Shown here piece after piece: positions 56,329-64,000 of a DNA stretch of 64,000 nt. Made by a program: the position numbers and the translations under genes. Position 1 is the first letter of the stretch. Each line of letters begins with the position of its first letter. The stretch is from positions 31,088 to 95,087 of the forward strand of contig SYJV01000075.1 of NCBI GenBank assembly GCA_005798335.1, read 5' to 3'. Under the pieces are notes generated by a model. That model did no database searches. It saw only the letters and a list, made by a program, of their open reading frames with translations, and had not been told where the DNA came from. The DNA comes from Planctomycetaceae bacterium. Its GTDB lineage: Bacteria > Planctomycetota > Planctomycetia > Pirellulales > Pirellulaceae.

Positions 56329-57454
56329 TCAATGGAGTAACCGGCCTAGGCACCAGCCTGCATTGCAATTCGTTCAAGCGGCAGGTCGGAATTCTTGGTA
56401 GCACGTACCGAGCAAACCAATCGCACTCTGTAGCATGTGGGTATCCGCTCAAGATGAATGCTCGCATGCCCATGTCCATGTAACGATTCAACTTGGCTAG
56501 CACCTGATCAGGATCGCCCACGATCGCGCTGCCGCAACCACTGCGCGCCAATCCAACTCCGGACCAGAGATGATCTTCGATGTACAAATCCTTGCTCTTG
56601 GATCGCAATTCGTCTTGTCGCAAGACGCCGGCGCTTTGGCTGTCTTGGGATCGATTCTTGATCTCTTGCCCTTTGGCCAGATCCAATTTGGAGATCAAAC
56701 GCTCTGCGGCAGCTCGAGCTTCCTTTTCGGTCTCGCGGACGATCACATGCGAGCGAAATCCAAAGTCAATTTGGCGACCGTACGAGGCAGCTTGCTGTGA
56801 CAACGACAACATCGTTGCCAATATGCAGTCTTCCGTTTCAGGCCACATAAGAAAGACGTCGCAGTGTTTCGCGCACAAGTCTTGAGCCGCTGGTGAAATT
56901 CCGCCAAAGTACAACAGTGGCCCGCCGTTCTGTTGGTACGGTTGCGCAGGTTCTGTCGAAGGCAACGAGAAATTGTAGAAGCTCCCTTTCCATTCGAATG
57001 GGCCATCGGCGCGCCACATCTGCTGAAGAATTTGGATGATTTCGCTGCTGCGGTTGTACCGAATCTCGTTGCTCTCTTTCAAGCCTGGCAGATCGGAGGA
57101 GATGATATTGATGCACAATCTTCCTTGCGCGATATGATCGACCGTCGCAATGGCTCGCGCCAACATGGGCGGCCAGACTTCACCCATGCGCAAAGCCACC
57201 AGTTGGTTGATTTGCTGAGTTTGCGGCGCCATCGCAGCGGCAAACGTCAACGCATCTTGCCCTGCTATCCAGCCCGAAGGCAGCAGTATGTTTTGGAATC
57301 CGTGGGAGTCCGCTAAACGCACGATATTGCCGCAGTTTTCGTAGCTGCTGCGCAATCCTCCCTCTGGAACTCCAAGAAACTCGTAATCGTCGCTACACAG
57401 CGCCGAGAACCATGCCACTTCAGCTTTTCGCTCGCTCGTGCGAATAGGAATCAT
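56309..57454 (-). CDS. LLM-class flavin-dependent (alkanesulfonate-type) monooxygenase
   Basis: 381 residues from ATG 57454. The start was chosen because MIPIRTSERKAEVAWFS opens the conserved N-terminus, and the longer frame adds a tail without resemblance. FQNILLPSGWIAGQDAL near 62, RMGEVWPPMLARAIATVDHI, RLCINIISSDLPG and the SRQ-like substrate loops match SsuD-type FMNH2-dependent monooxygenases of the bacterial-luciferase superfamily. These need a separate flavin reductase, which is not visible in the window. Substrate (sulfonate or other) not determined. Confidence 0.9.
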   Translation of the reverse strand: MIPIRTSERKAEVAWFSALCSDDYEFLGVPEGGLRSSYENCGNIVRLADSHGFQNILLPSGWIAGQDALTFAAAMAPQTQQINQLVALRMGEVWPPMLARAIATVDHIAQGRLCINIISSDLPGLKESNEIRYNRSSEIIQILQQMWRADGPFEWKGSFYNFSLPSTEPAQPYQQNGGPLLYFGGISPAAQDLCAKHCDVFLMWPETEDCILATMLSLSQQAASYGRQIDFGFRSHVIVRETEKEARAAAERLISKLDLAKGQEIKNRSQDSQSAGVLRQDELRSKSKDLYIEDHLWSGVGLARSGCGSAIVGDPDQVLAKLNRYMDMGMRAFILSGYPHATECDWFARYVLPRIPTCRLNELQCRLVPRPVTPLTTAVRR

Positions 57455-57765
57455 GGATCGGTTTTCTTTCAGCTTTACCTGAATGGATTCGTGAAATGGG
57501 AAGTTGCGAAATTCGGTTAACCCCGAACACGCTAGGCTATCCGAGCCCATTCTCGCACGGCTACCGAACGTGGCGATTTGCCACTCTCACTCGCGTTGCT
57601 CCATCGATTGTATATCGGCTGTATCTTGGCCAGCGAGCGATTAGCGGCTGCTTAGTTCCGTTGCTCCATCGCAATCAACTATGCAATCGGGTACCCATGG
57701 TTGTAGAATTTGAGCCTTCTCAAAGCAACGAAAGCACTGCGGACGGTCTGTATGAAAGCAACAGC
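57455..57765. other. Divergent promoter region of the monooxygenase and aldolase genes
   Basis: A 311-base gap between divergent starts. The aldolase frame stays open upstream to 57496, with another ATG at 57697, so part of it may be coding. No operator-like palindrome or clear -10/-35 pair was found. Confidence 0.4.
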
Positions 57766-58428
57766 ATGACGATGGAAAACGAAGTACTGGAATTGGTCAA
57801 GCGATTTCGCTTGGTCGCGATTATACGTCTAGATGAACTTGGTCAAGCGGAAAAGATCTCTCGAGCCTTGTTGGCCGGCGGTATCGCATTGCAGGAATAT
57901 ACCTTGACGAATCCTGCGGCACTGCAAGTGATTGCAGATTTACGAGCTCGGGTGCGCGAGTTTCAATCCGGCGAGGCAGCCATCGGTTTGGGATCGGTCC
58001 GCAACATGACCGAAGCTATTCACGCCCAACGCTGCGGCGCTCAGTTCGTGGTAACACCCACGTTGCAGCTCGATGTTGTTCGGGCTTGCCGAGCGGCCAA
58101 TGTTCCGGTCATGCCTGGCGCTTACACGCCGACCGAAATCGTTACTGCCTGGGATAGTGGCGCCAGCTTTGTAAAAGTGTTTCCCGCGCGCAGCTTGGGA
58201 CCCTCTTACATCAAAGACGTACTCGCTCCGATGCCCTATCTCAAACTGATGCCTACCGGTGGGATCGATGTGGAAAACATGTCGACCTACTTTAAACATG
58301 GGGCGGCTGCGGTCGGAGTTGGTGGAAATTTGATCGATGCGCAAGCGGTGGCGGCCGGGAATTGGGATCAGGTATCCTCTGTCGCGAGTCGTTATGCTCA
58401 AGCCGCGAAGGCGACTGATTCGAAATGA
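57766..58428 (+). CDS. 2-keto-3-deoxy-(6-phospho)gluconate aldolase (KDPG aldolase family)
   Basis: 220 residues from ATG 57766; ATG 57772 or 57697 are alternatives, and the first two give the usual family length. Family motifs: RFRLVAIIRLDE near 14-25, Glu in GIALQEYTLTNPAAL near 43, GLGSVRN near 74, the Schiff-base Lys in FVKVFPARSLG near 136 and PTGGIDVENM near 163. It cleaves KDPG or a related keto-deoxy acid to pyruvate plus an aldehyde. The stop overlaps the start of the kinase gene (ATGA), so the two are coupled. Confidence 0.92.
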   Translation: MTMENEVLELVKRFRLVAIIRLDELGQAEKISRALLAGGIALQEYTLTNPAALQVIADLRARVREFQSGEAAIGLGSVRNMTEAIHAQRCGAQFVVTPTLQLDVVRACRAANVPVMPGAYTPTEIVTAWDSGASFVKVFPARSLGPSYIKDVLAPMPYLKLMPTGGIDVENMSTYFKHGAAAVGVGGNLIDAQAVAAGNWDQVSSVASRYAQAAKATDSK

Positions 58429-59399
58429 GTTACGACGTTGTGACATTGGGCGAGACCATGCTGCGCTTGACGCCGCCTGGGATGATGCGATTTGAGCAAA
58501 CGCGAACGTTGGAAGTGCACGCCGGAGGGAGCGAATCGAATACCGCAGTGGGTTTGGCTCGCTTGGGCGCCAAGGTGGCTTGGCTTTCCCGTTTAACGGA
58601 CAACCCGTTCGGCCGCATGATCGCCAGTGAACTGGCCGCTCAAGCTGTCGATGTATCCCATGTTGTCTGGACCGATGAAGATCGCGTCGGTACTTATTAT
58701 TTGGAGCGCGGCAAAGCACCACGTGGTTCGCGCGTGATCTATGATCGCAAGTTTTCCGCCGCCAGCCGTTTTGCTCCAGATGAACTTCCGCTCAATTTGT
58801 TTGAACCGGGTCGCGCAAAGTTGTTTCACACCACTGGAATCTCCATCGGAATTTCCAAGGAATCCGCGGTGACTGTGTACCAAGCCGCACGATTAGCGAA
58901 GACAGCCAATTGGCTAGTGTCGTTCGATCTCAATTACCGGTCCAAGTTATGGACGCCAACCGAAGCTCGCGCGGAGTGTGAATCGTTAATGAAGCTGGCC
59001 GATTTGATATTCTTGCCCCGTCGCGACGCAAATTCGATATTTGGCATTGAGTCCCAGCAGCCCAGCGAGATTCTCGAGCAACTGGCAGGGACATTTCCTC
59101 AAGGCACCATCGTGCTCACGCTGGGTGCGCAAGGCGCTGTGGCAAGAACCAGCGCGGGGCAAACTTTTTCGCAGCCAGCTTTTCCAGCAGACGAAGTCGA
59201 GCGGCTCGGTGGTGGCGATGCGTTCTCTGCGGGATTCCTGTATCGCTATCTGGTTGCGCGCGATGTCGCTTCCGCGTTAGCATGGGGAGCCGCTACTGCC
59301 GCTCTAAAGTATTCGATTCCCGGTGAATTACCGCTGGTGCGCAAAGATGAAGTCGAAACACTGCTTCAATCCAGCGGTTCCGCCACAGTTTCTCGTTAG
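58425..59399 (+). CDS. PfkB-family sugar kinase, 2-keto-3-deoxygluconate kinase-like
   Basis: 324 residues. N-terminal GETMLRLTPPG and HAGGSESNTAVGLARLGAKV near 30-49 form the substrate-binding sheet; the PfkB signature 2 GGGDAFSAGFLYRY lies near 261-274 with the catalytic Asp. Sequence order and the RLTPPG start resemble KdgK. It would phosphorylate 2-keto-3-deoxy-gluconate or -galactonate to the substrate of the upstream aldolase, with which it overlaps by four bases. Substrate inferred from the pair. Confidence 0.9.
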   Translation: MSYDVVTLGETMLRLTPPGMMRFEQTRTLEVHAGGSESNTAVGLARLGAKVAWLSRLTDNPFGRMIASELAAQAVDVSHVVWTDEDRVGTYYLERGKAPRGSRVIYDRKFSAASRFAPDELPLNLFEPGRAKLFHTTGISIGISKESAVTVYQAARLAKTANWLVSFDLNYRSKLWTPTEARAECESLMKLADLIFLPRRDANSIFGIESQQPSEILEQLAGTFPQGTIVLTLGAQGAVARTSAGQTFSQPAFPADEVERLGGGDAFSAGFLYRYLVARDVASALAWGAATAALKYSIPGELPLVRKDEVETLLQSSGSATVSR

Positions 59400-59411
59400 A
59401 ACGGATCGAGC

Positions 59412-60245
59412 ATGCACCAGGAATCTCAAGAAACGACTTTGCGATATGAAGTCTTTGGTACCGACCGGCCAGTCGCTTTCGTTACCGGCAGCAGTTCCTA
59501 TCGAGTTGGTCGCGTTATTGCCGAGAATTTCTTGCGAGCGGGCTATCGCGTGGTCCTTCATGCACATCATTTGCTGTCTTCCGCACAAAGCGAAATCGAA
59601 CACTTGCGAAGTTCGGGGCACGACGTTGACTTGGTGTCCGGCGCGATCGAACTGGAAGCAAATGTCCTAAGTTGGGTTCAGCAAATTCGACAGTCACAAG
59701 GCCGAATCGATGTGGTCGTCAATTCTGCGGCCGTTTGGCACCCGCAGCCGCTCGAACAACTCAGCGCAGCGGAGATTGAACACACTTTTCGAGTAAACAC
59801 GCTCGGCTCTGCTTTGATTGCCAAACATTTTGGATTGGAAATGGTAAGACAAAGCAGCGGCGGAACGATCATCAATATTGGCGATTGGGCCGTCGTTCGA
59901 CCGTACAAGGATTTCGCTCATTATTTTGTCAGCAAGGGATCGATCGAAACGTTAACTACGACGATGGCTGTGGAGTTGGCCAGTCGCAATCCCCGAGTAC
60001 GCGTCAATGCGGTACTGCCAGGGCCAGTGCTGTTGGCCGAAGGAATCTCCGCTCAGCGGCAGCAGCAGATCATCTCGCATTCGTTGTTGAAACGTGCCGG
60101 TACGCCAATGGACGTAGCTCGCGCGGTCCTTTTCTTGGCCGAAAACCCGTTCATTACTGGGGTTTGTTTACCCGTCGATGGTGGCCGTTCTATCTATGCC
60201 GGCCCGAGTGTCGACCCAAGTGCGCATCCTGACTATCAGCCGTAA
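59412..60245 (+). CDS. Short-chain reductase of pteridine-reductase (PTR1/FolM) type
   Basis: 277 residues, Rossmann SDR. Cofactor motif FVTGSSSYRVGRVIAENF near 20-37, with Arg favouring NADPH; VVNSAAVWHP near 100-109; active site GDWAV...HYFVSK with Asp158, Tyr171 and Lys175. The usual catalytic Ser is replaced by Asp, and the Asp-Tyr spacing (13) and Tyr-Lys spacing (4) match PTR1. This suggests a pteridine or related reductase rather than a sugar dehydrogenase, though its position 12 bases after the kinase gene would fit a sugar role. Both readings are inference. Confidence 0.87.
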   Translation: MHQESQETTLRYEVFGTDRPVAFVTGSSSYRVGRVIAENFLRAGYRVVLHAHHLLSSAQSEIEHLRSSGHDVDLVSGAIELEANVLSWVQQIRQSQGRIDVVVNSAAVWHPQPLEQLSAAEIEHTFRVNTLGSALIAKHFGLEMVRQSSGGTIINIGDWAVVRPYKDFAHYFVSKGSIETLTTTMAVELASRNPRVRVNAVLPGPVLLAEGISAQRQQQIISHSLLKRAGTPMDVARAVLFLAENPFITGVCLPVDGGRSIYAGPSVDPSAHPDYQP

Positions 60246-60431
60246 ACAACTCGTTCGAGATATGTTTACCAATCGATAGAAAACGGGCCAGTTAGCGTTT
60301 CTGCTTGCAGCCGAGTCAGCGTCCTTGATATTATGGTTAACGCGGCAACCGGCCCTCGGCCGATTTTGGCCATTAGCGCGAATGCGACTTGGCTCCTCAT
60401 GTTCTCTAGCAAGATAGATGAGACACCAGCG

Positions 60432-61781
60432 ATGTTGAGAATCGAAGGCAATTCCTTGAGGATGTGTGATCGATTGCCACGCCGATCGTTTTTGCAGATT
60501 GGTGGATTGGCTATGGGTGGACTAGCTTTGCCGGACATTCTCCGCGCCGAACAGATCAGCGGAAATCGTAAGTCGCACAAAGCAATCATCATGATTTTCT
60601 TGGCAGGCGGCCCGCCTCACCAGGATATGTTTGACCTCAAGCCCAATGCTCCAATGGAAGTGAGGGGAGAGTTCAATCCAATCGCGACCAGCGTATCGGG
60701 CATCCAAATCAGTGAACTGATGCCGCGCGTTGCAGCGAACATGGACCGATTTGCAATAATTCGTTCGTTGGTTGGTTCAGAAGGACGCCACGATTCATTC
60801 GAATGCTGTACGGGTCGCCAGTTCAAAAGTGTTCAGCCACCAGGTGGCTGGGGTTCCATTGGGTCGAGCTTGTCAAAACTACATGGACCAGTCGATCCCG
60901 CTGTCCCACCGTACGTTGATTTGTCGCTTCGCATGGCCCACGATCCCTGGAATATCAAAGGCGCGGGATATCTTGGCAAGGCGCACACACCGTTTCGGCC
61001 CGACGGTGAAGCGATGCAAGATATGACGCTGAGTACAATTTCCCAAGACCGCCTGAATTCTCGCGCCAGTTTGCTCGCTTCGCTGGACGATTATCGACGC
61101 AAGGTCGATCGAGTCGCTCAGACCAGTCGGTTGGATCCATTTACCGAACAAGCATTGGGTGTGCTCACTTCACCGAAGTTGGTTGAAGCGCTCGATGTAG
61201 ACCGAGAAGATCGCGCGACACGTGCCAAGTATGGTACGGATGATACAAAGGTGCTTGGTTATAAACTGGACATGGGTTACCAAGCTGTGATGTCCCGGTT
61301 CCTGCAAGCCCGACGAGTTATCGAAGCAGGGGCTCGATGTGTCACCTGTAGTTTTGCGCATTTCGATTGGCATGGAAACAATTTTAGCGACGCTCGCAAA
61401 GTAGTACCGTTGCTGGACCAAGGGGTCGCGGCCTTGGTCGATGATTTGCACCAGCGAGGGATGGCCGACGATGTATCCGTTTTGGTTTGGGGCGAGTTTG
61501 GGCGCACACCCAAGATCAACGAGCGCGCAGGCCGCGATCATTGGCCGAAGGTACACGCCGCACTGCTAGCCGGCGGCGGCATGAAAACAGGTCAAGTCAT
61601 CGGCTCGACCAATCGTCTGGCAGAAGAGGCCGAAGATCGACCCGTGCATATGCAAGAAGTGTTTGCGACGATGTATCACAACCTTGGCATCGATGTCGCC
61701 GCCACGACGATTCCTGACAATAGCGGTCGGCCACAATATCTCATCGATCAACATGAACCTATTCGCGAATTGGTCGCCTAG
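60432..61781 (+). CDS. DUF1501 Tat-exported protein
   Basis: 449 residues from ATG 60432, chosen because family members typically begin with a short MLRI...R-C-D segment before the twin-arginine motif, here RRSFLQIGGLAMGGLALP near 18-35. The body matches DUF1501: FLAGGPPHQDMFDLKPNAP, FAIIRSLVG, VLVWGEFGRTPKINERAGRD HWPK near 345-372. It has an alkaline-phosphatase/sulfatase-like fold and is very abundant in planctomycetes, usually paired with a DUF1549/DUF1553 cytochrome-type protein; no such partner is adjacent here. Function unproven. Confidence 0.93.
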   Translation: MLRIEGNSLRMCDRLPRRSFLQIGGLAMGGLALPDILRAEQISGNRKSHKAIIMIFLAGGPPHQDMFDLKPNAPMEVRGEFNPIATSVSGIQISELMPRVAANMDRFAIIRSLVGSEGRHDSFECCTGRQFKSVQPPGGWGSIGSSLSKLHGPVDPAVPPYVDLSLRMAHDPWNIKGAGYLGKAHTPFRPDGEAMQDMTLSTISQDRLNSRASLLASLDDYRRKVDRVAQTSRLDPFTEQALGVLTSPKLVEALDVDREDRATRAKYGTDDTKVLGYKLDMGYQAVMSRFLQARRVIEAGARCVTCSFAHFDWHGNNFSDARKVVPLLDQGVAALVDDLHQRGMADDVSVLVWGEFGRTPKINERAGRDHWPKVHAALLAGGGMKTGQVIGSTNRLAEEAEDRPVHMQEVFATMYHNLGIDVAATTIPDNSGRPQYLIDQHEPIRELVA

Positions 61782-61793
61782 TGCTAGCATCCT

Positions 61794-62969
61794 ATGAATC
61801 GCTATCAAATGACATTTGCTCCGCGTTCGTGGGCACCTCGCTTGCGACCTGTGGTAGTGAAAATGTGTGCGCCCATCAGACGATTCAAGCAATCTCGCGA
61901 AGTGGGTCTGGCACGAGTCGAGGTGCGTGGTCACGAACAATTGCGAGCCACGATCGATAGTGGCGTGCGCGTACTGATCACGCCCAATCATCCCAGCCAT
62001 GCCGATCCATTCTCGATATATGCCGCCTGTGATGCGGCCAGGACTCCCTGCCATGTCATGGCTGCGTGGCATGTGTTTATGAAGTTTTCACCGATCATGC
62101 AGCGTTTTTTACAGTGGCATGGCTGCTTTAGTGTCGATCGCGAAGCGAACGACATCGGTGCGTTTCGCAACGCAATCAATGTGCTGGCGACACGCCCCGA
62201 GCCACTCGTAATTTTTCCGGAAGGAGAGATCTATCACTGCAATGATCGCGTGACACCGTTTCGTGAAGGGGCGGCGGCCATCGCTTTAGGTGCTGCTCGC
62301 AAATCAGATGCTCAAGTGGCAATCGTTCCGACTGCGATCAAGTACCGTTATCTCGATGATCCAACCCCCCAAATTTTACAAGCGCTGGATGCCATCGAGC
62401 AGCGCATCCTGTGGCGCGCTCAATCGCACAAGTCTATAGTTGAAAGATTGTATGCGATCGCCGAGGCCGTCATGGGGCTGAAAGAGTTGGAGTATCTCGG
62501 CAGCGCCCAGACCGGAGCACTCTCCACTCGATTGCGCGCCCTGGGCGAGGAAATTCTCACTAGGCTTGAGGCTCGACATGGCCTATGTGGAGATCCCTTT
62601 CATCCAGTCCGTGTAAAGGAATTGCGTCGCACCATTCTCACTAAAGCCAACGATCGTCAGACCATCGAGGAGCAGTTACAGAAACTGCAAAGCGACTTAG
62701 ATGATCTGTATGTGGTCATGCAGTTATTCAGCTACCCTGGCGATTACTTGCGTCAGGAGCGACCATCGATCGAACGCATAGCAGAAACGGTCGACAAACT
62801 GGAAGAAGACGTACTGCAGCAGCAGACCGCGACCATCCGTGGCCGCCGCGAAGCCATCGTGCAGTTCGGCCAGCCAAGAATCGTCCCCGCCGCAAAATCC
62901 CGCACCGCAGTCACCGAAATTACCACCGAAACTCAACACAGCGTACAGCAATTAATCGACTCGCTGTGA
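61794..62969 (+). CDS. PlsC-type 1-acyl-glycerol-phosphate acyltransferase domain protein
   Basis: 391 residues. The acyltransferase motif I NHPSHADP lies near residue 64 (the HxxxxD type), and motif III FPEGEIYHCNDRVTPFREG near 141. No clear membrane helix is seen, so it is peripheral or associates through the catalytic face. The C-terminal 150 residues are helical and of unknown role (EEQLQKLQSDLDDLYVVMQL). Probably acylates a lysophospholipid or other acceptor. It is 12 bases after the DUF1501 gene on the same strand. Confidence 0.88.
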   Translation: MNRYQMTFAPRSWAPRLRPVVVKMCAPIRRFKQSREVGLARVEVRGHEQLRATIDSGVRVLITPNHPSHADPFSIYAACDAARTPCHVMAAWHVFMKFSPIMQRFLQWHGCFSVDREANDIGAFRNAINVLATRPEPLVIFPEGEIYHCNDRVTPFREGAAAIALGAARKSDAQVAIVPTAIKYRYLDDPTPQILQALDAIEQRILWRAQSHKSIVERLYAIAEAVMGLKELEYLGSAQTGALSTRLRALGEEILTRLEARHGLCGDPFHPVRVKELRRTILTKANDRQTIEEQLQKLQSDLDDLYVVMQLFSYPGDYLRQERPSIERIAETVDKLEEDVLQQQTATIRGRREAIVQFGQPRIVPAAKSRTAVTEITTETQHSVQQLIDSL

Positions 62970-63058
62970 TCGAAGCGTCTTTTTGCATGCTTAAGTCTCG
63001 TTGCCCCCGTTCAGCTTGTCCCGACGAGTCGCGGAGGGACATTCCAAACTACAAAAAG

Positions 63059-63092
63059 AGCCAGGCCCGACGAGTTAACGTCGGGCCTGGCT
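63059..63092. terminator. Strong hairpin terminator between convergent genes
   Basis: AGCCAGGCCCGAC (63059-63071) and GTCGGGCCTGGCT (63080-63092) pair perfectly over 13 bases around an 8-base loop, with an A-run (ACAAAAAG) before and GGTTTATAG after. It lies 90 bases past the acyltransferase stop and 38 bases past the stop of the opposite-strand small gene, so it can serve both. Confidence 0.88.
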
Positions 63093-63129
63093 GGTTTATA
63101 GATTTTCGTGACTATGCACAAAGTTCAGT

Positions 63130-63354
63130 TTACTCGCGCGGGCGAATAACGCCGGTTAAGCCAGCATAGTCGACGCGGTCGTCGGTATGCCACAACGGCT
63201 GACCCAACTCAACTCGGCGACGCAGGACCTCAATCTTCTCGGCAGTGCCTGCTGGCGCGTCGGTCGGATGAAATTCTGGGCTGAAGGCCGGATCAAAATC
63301 CTCATCATGTCCGTACTTCAGAATCGCCTCAAACACATTCTTGCAAACACTCAT
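63130..63354 (-). CDS. Small conserved planctomycete protein of unknown function
   Basis: 74 residues from ATG 63354, with GAGAGG seven bases upstream; a TTG directly before it is the alternative. It is acidic and soluble with an unusual motif-like string: FEAILKYGHDEDFDPAFSPE and a C-terminal DDRVDYAGLTGVIRPRE. I believe similar short proteins occur widely in planctomycetes, but this is from memory of the pattern, not from a search. No domain or activity can be assigned. Confidence 0.75.
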   Translation of the reverse strand: MSVCKNVFEAILKYGHDEDFDPAFSPEFHPTDAPAGTAEKIEVLRRRVELGQPLWHTDDRVDYAGLTGVIRPRE

Positions 63355-63984
63355 CAAAAACCTCTCATTAAATAGGGGGTGAAATTCAATTGGCGACGAA
63401 ACTCAAGCAACCACGTATAGGTCGACCGACCACATGATCGCGGGTTCGCGCCGCACCAATCAGTAATTCTCAAAAGTGAGCTTGCTTGTCCTCGACGTCC
63501 GTGCCGGGAAGAGCATCCACATCTTTCGCTCAAAAGCCTTGGTTGATATTCGCGATTAATTCGAGCGAAGCCGTGTCGTACTAGGCAGCACACCAACAAC
63601 TTTAGTCGATGCGATTATTAACCCATCGCCTTCAATGTCAAGAATTTTTCGTGAATTTCGTCACAATTTCAATGTTGCCCCTTGCGACGCACTGTCGCAC
63701 AGACCATGACGAGAAACGTTGCCTACCGCGTCGTGTTTTCCGATTAAGCGATGCGATACCTGCTGTTGGTACTCGACGAAAAATGAAAGGGTGGTTTCAT
63801 GCCCCTTGCTCGCAGCGCAGTGGCGTCTTGATTAGCATCTCAGTGTGCCGTTAGGATGTGCGTGCGAACTGGAGAACTGTGTCAATTAAATGAGTAGTCT
63901 GGCATGCCAGTGTCGCACTCGATTCGACTCGGCGACAACTTATCCAGAATCAGGCCCAGTGAAGAATCGACATTTGGTCTTTAG
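63355..63984. other. Intergenic region at the right end, nothing recognised
   Basis: 630 bases with only short open frames lacking any family resemblance or good ribosome site. It should carry the promoter of the small gene on its left. The far end continues into the partial repeat at 63985. Confidence 0.4.
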
Positions 63985-64000
63985 GCGAGCGGCAGAAGGA
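63985..64000. repeat. Truncated start of another cruciform repeat (window edge)
   Basis: GCGAGCGGCAGAAGGA matches the outer arm of the 23073-23188 cruciform (GCGAGCGGCAGATGGA) at 15 of 16 bases and is cut by the window end. If genuine, the rest of a family member lies just to the right. Confidence 0.5.

Noticed and set aside
57940..58722. Long antisense frame (260 codons) across the aldolase and kinase genes
   Set aside because: Crosses two genes with clear catalytic motifs; composition is that of a shadow frame.
63609..63854. 81-codon frame near the right end
   Set aside because: Cysteine- and arginine-rich, no ribosome site, no recognised motif.

Overview
The window reads as chromosome from a planctomycete of the Pirellulaceae/Pirellulales kind. 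The indications are two very large PVC-type cytochrome c proteins (sugar-dehydrogenase-like propeller, HEAT repeats, C-terminal CxxCH), a DUF1501 Tat protein, a MoxR-DUF58-BatA-VWA cluster, a GAF-HlyD / HlyD / M50 exporter set, a Uma2 nuclease, weak Shine-Dalgarno sites with several GTG or TTG starts, and dispersed palindromic repeats between genes. No rRNA, tRNA, CRISPR array, phage or plasmid module was seen. Coding strand changes often and operons are short.

Layout. 1-1290 (-): 5' part of a fatty-acyl-AMP ligase that leaves the window. 2056-6918 (+): a 1620-residue polytopic membrane protein of unknown function. 7056-12887 (-): a secreted alpha/beta hydrolase, a giant PVC cytochrome and a Uma2 nuclease, with a 122-bp MITE-like element and its 10-bp target duplication just upstream of the hydrolase. 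13063-13677: a scarred intergenic area with a diverged long direct repeat, a transposase remnant and a degenerate palindrome. 13747-20515 (+): moxR, DUF58, BatA-like and VWA/amidotransferase-like genes, tightly coupled. 20618-22823 (-): a small membrane protein, a frameshifted HNH nuclease and a Tat-exported unknown. 23198-30519: a divergent exporter locus (TolC lipoprotein on -, GAF-HlyD, HlyD and PqqD-like/M50/HlyD on +) with no ATPase or RND pump beside it.

30761-40820 (+) is a complete chemosensory operon: cheW, a soluble PAS receptor, cheR, cheA, a cheC-like phosphatase, cheD, cheY, cheB and a receiver-PP2C phosphatase. No flagellar or pilus gene lies in it, so its output may not be motility. 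40834-46772 holds an unknown membrane-anchored protein, a CobW-like GTPase, a LOG-family protein and UppP.

47040-60245 is rich in sugar-acid catabolism: a galactonate-dehydratase-like enolase-superfamily enzyme, a CBM9-like secreted protein, a SelA/DgaE-like PLP enzyme, a Tat-exported propeller glycosidase-like protein, a second PVC cytochrome, a 2-keto-3-deoxy-(phospho)gluconate aldolase overlapping a KDG-kinase-like PfkB gene, and a PTR1-type short-chain reductase. An SpoU methyltransferase and a flavin monooxygenase lie between them. The inferred flow is extracellular sugar or sugar acid to dehydratase or ammonia-lyase to 2-keto-3-deoxy acid to kinase/aldolase. 60432-63354 holds DUF1501, a PlsC-type acyltransferase, a hairpin terminator and a small conserved protein.

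The most interesting items are the exporter set around an M50-type metalloprotease-like protein, the MITE with intact target duplication and a possible degenerate relative, the palindrome family (one member with arms extended to a 116-bp cruciform), and the chemosensory operon ending in a PP2C output.
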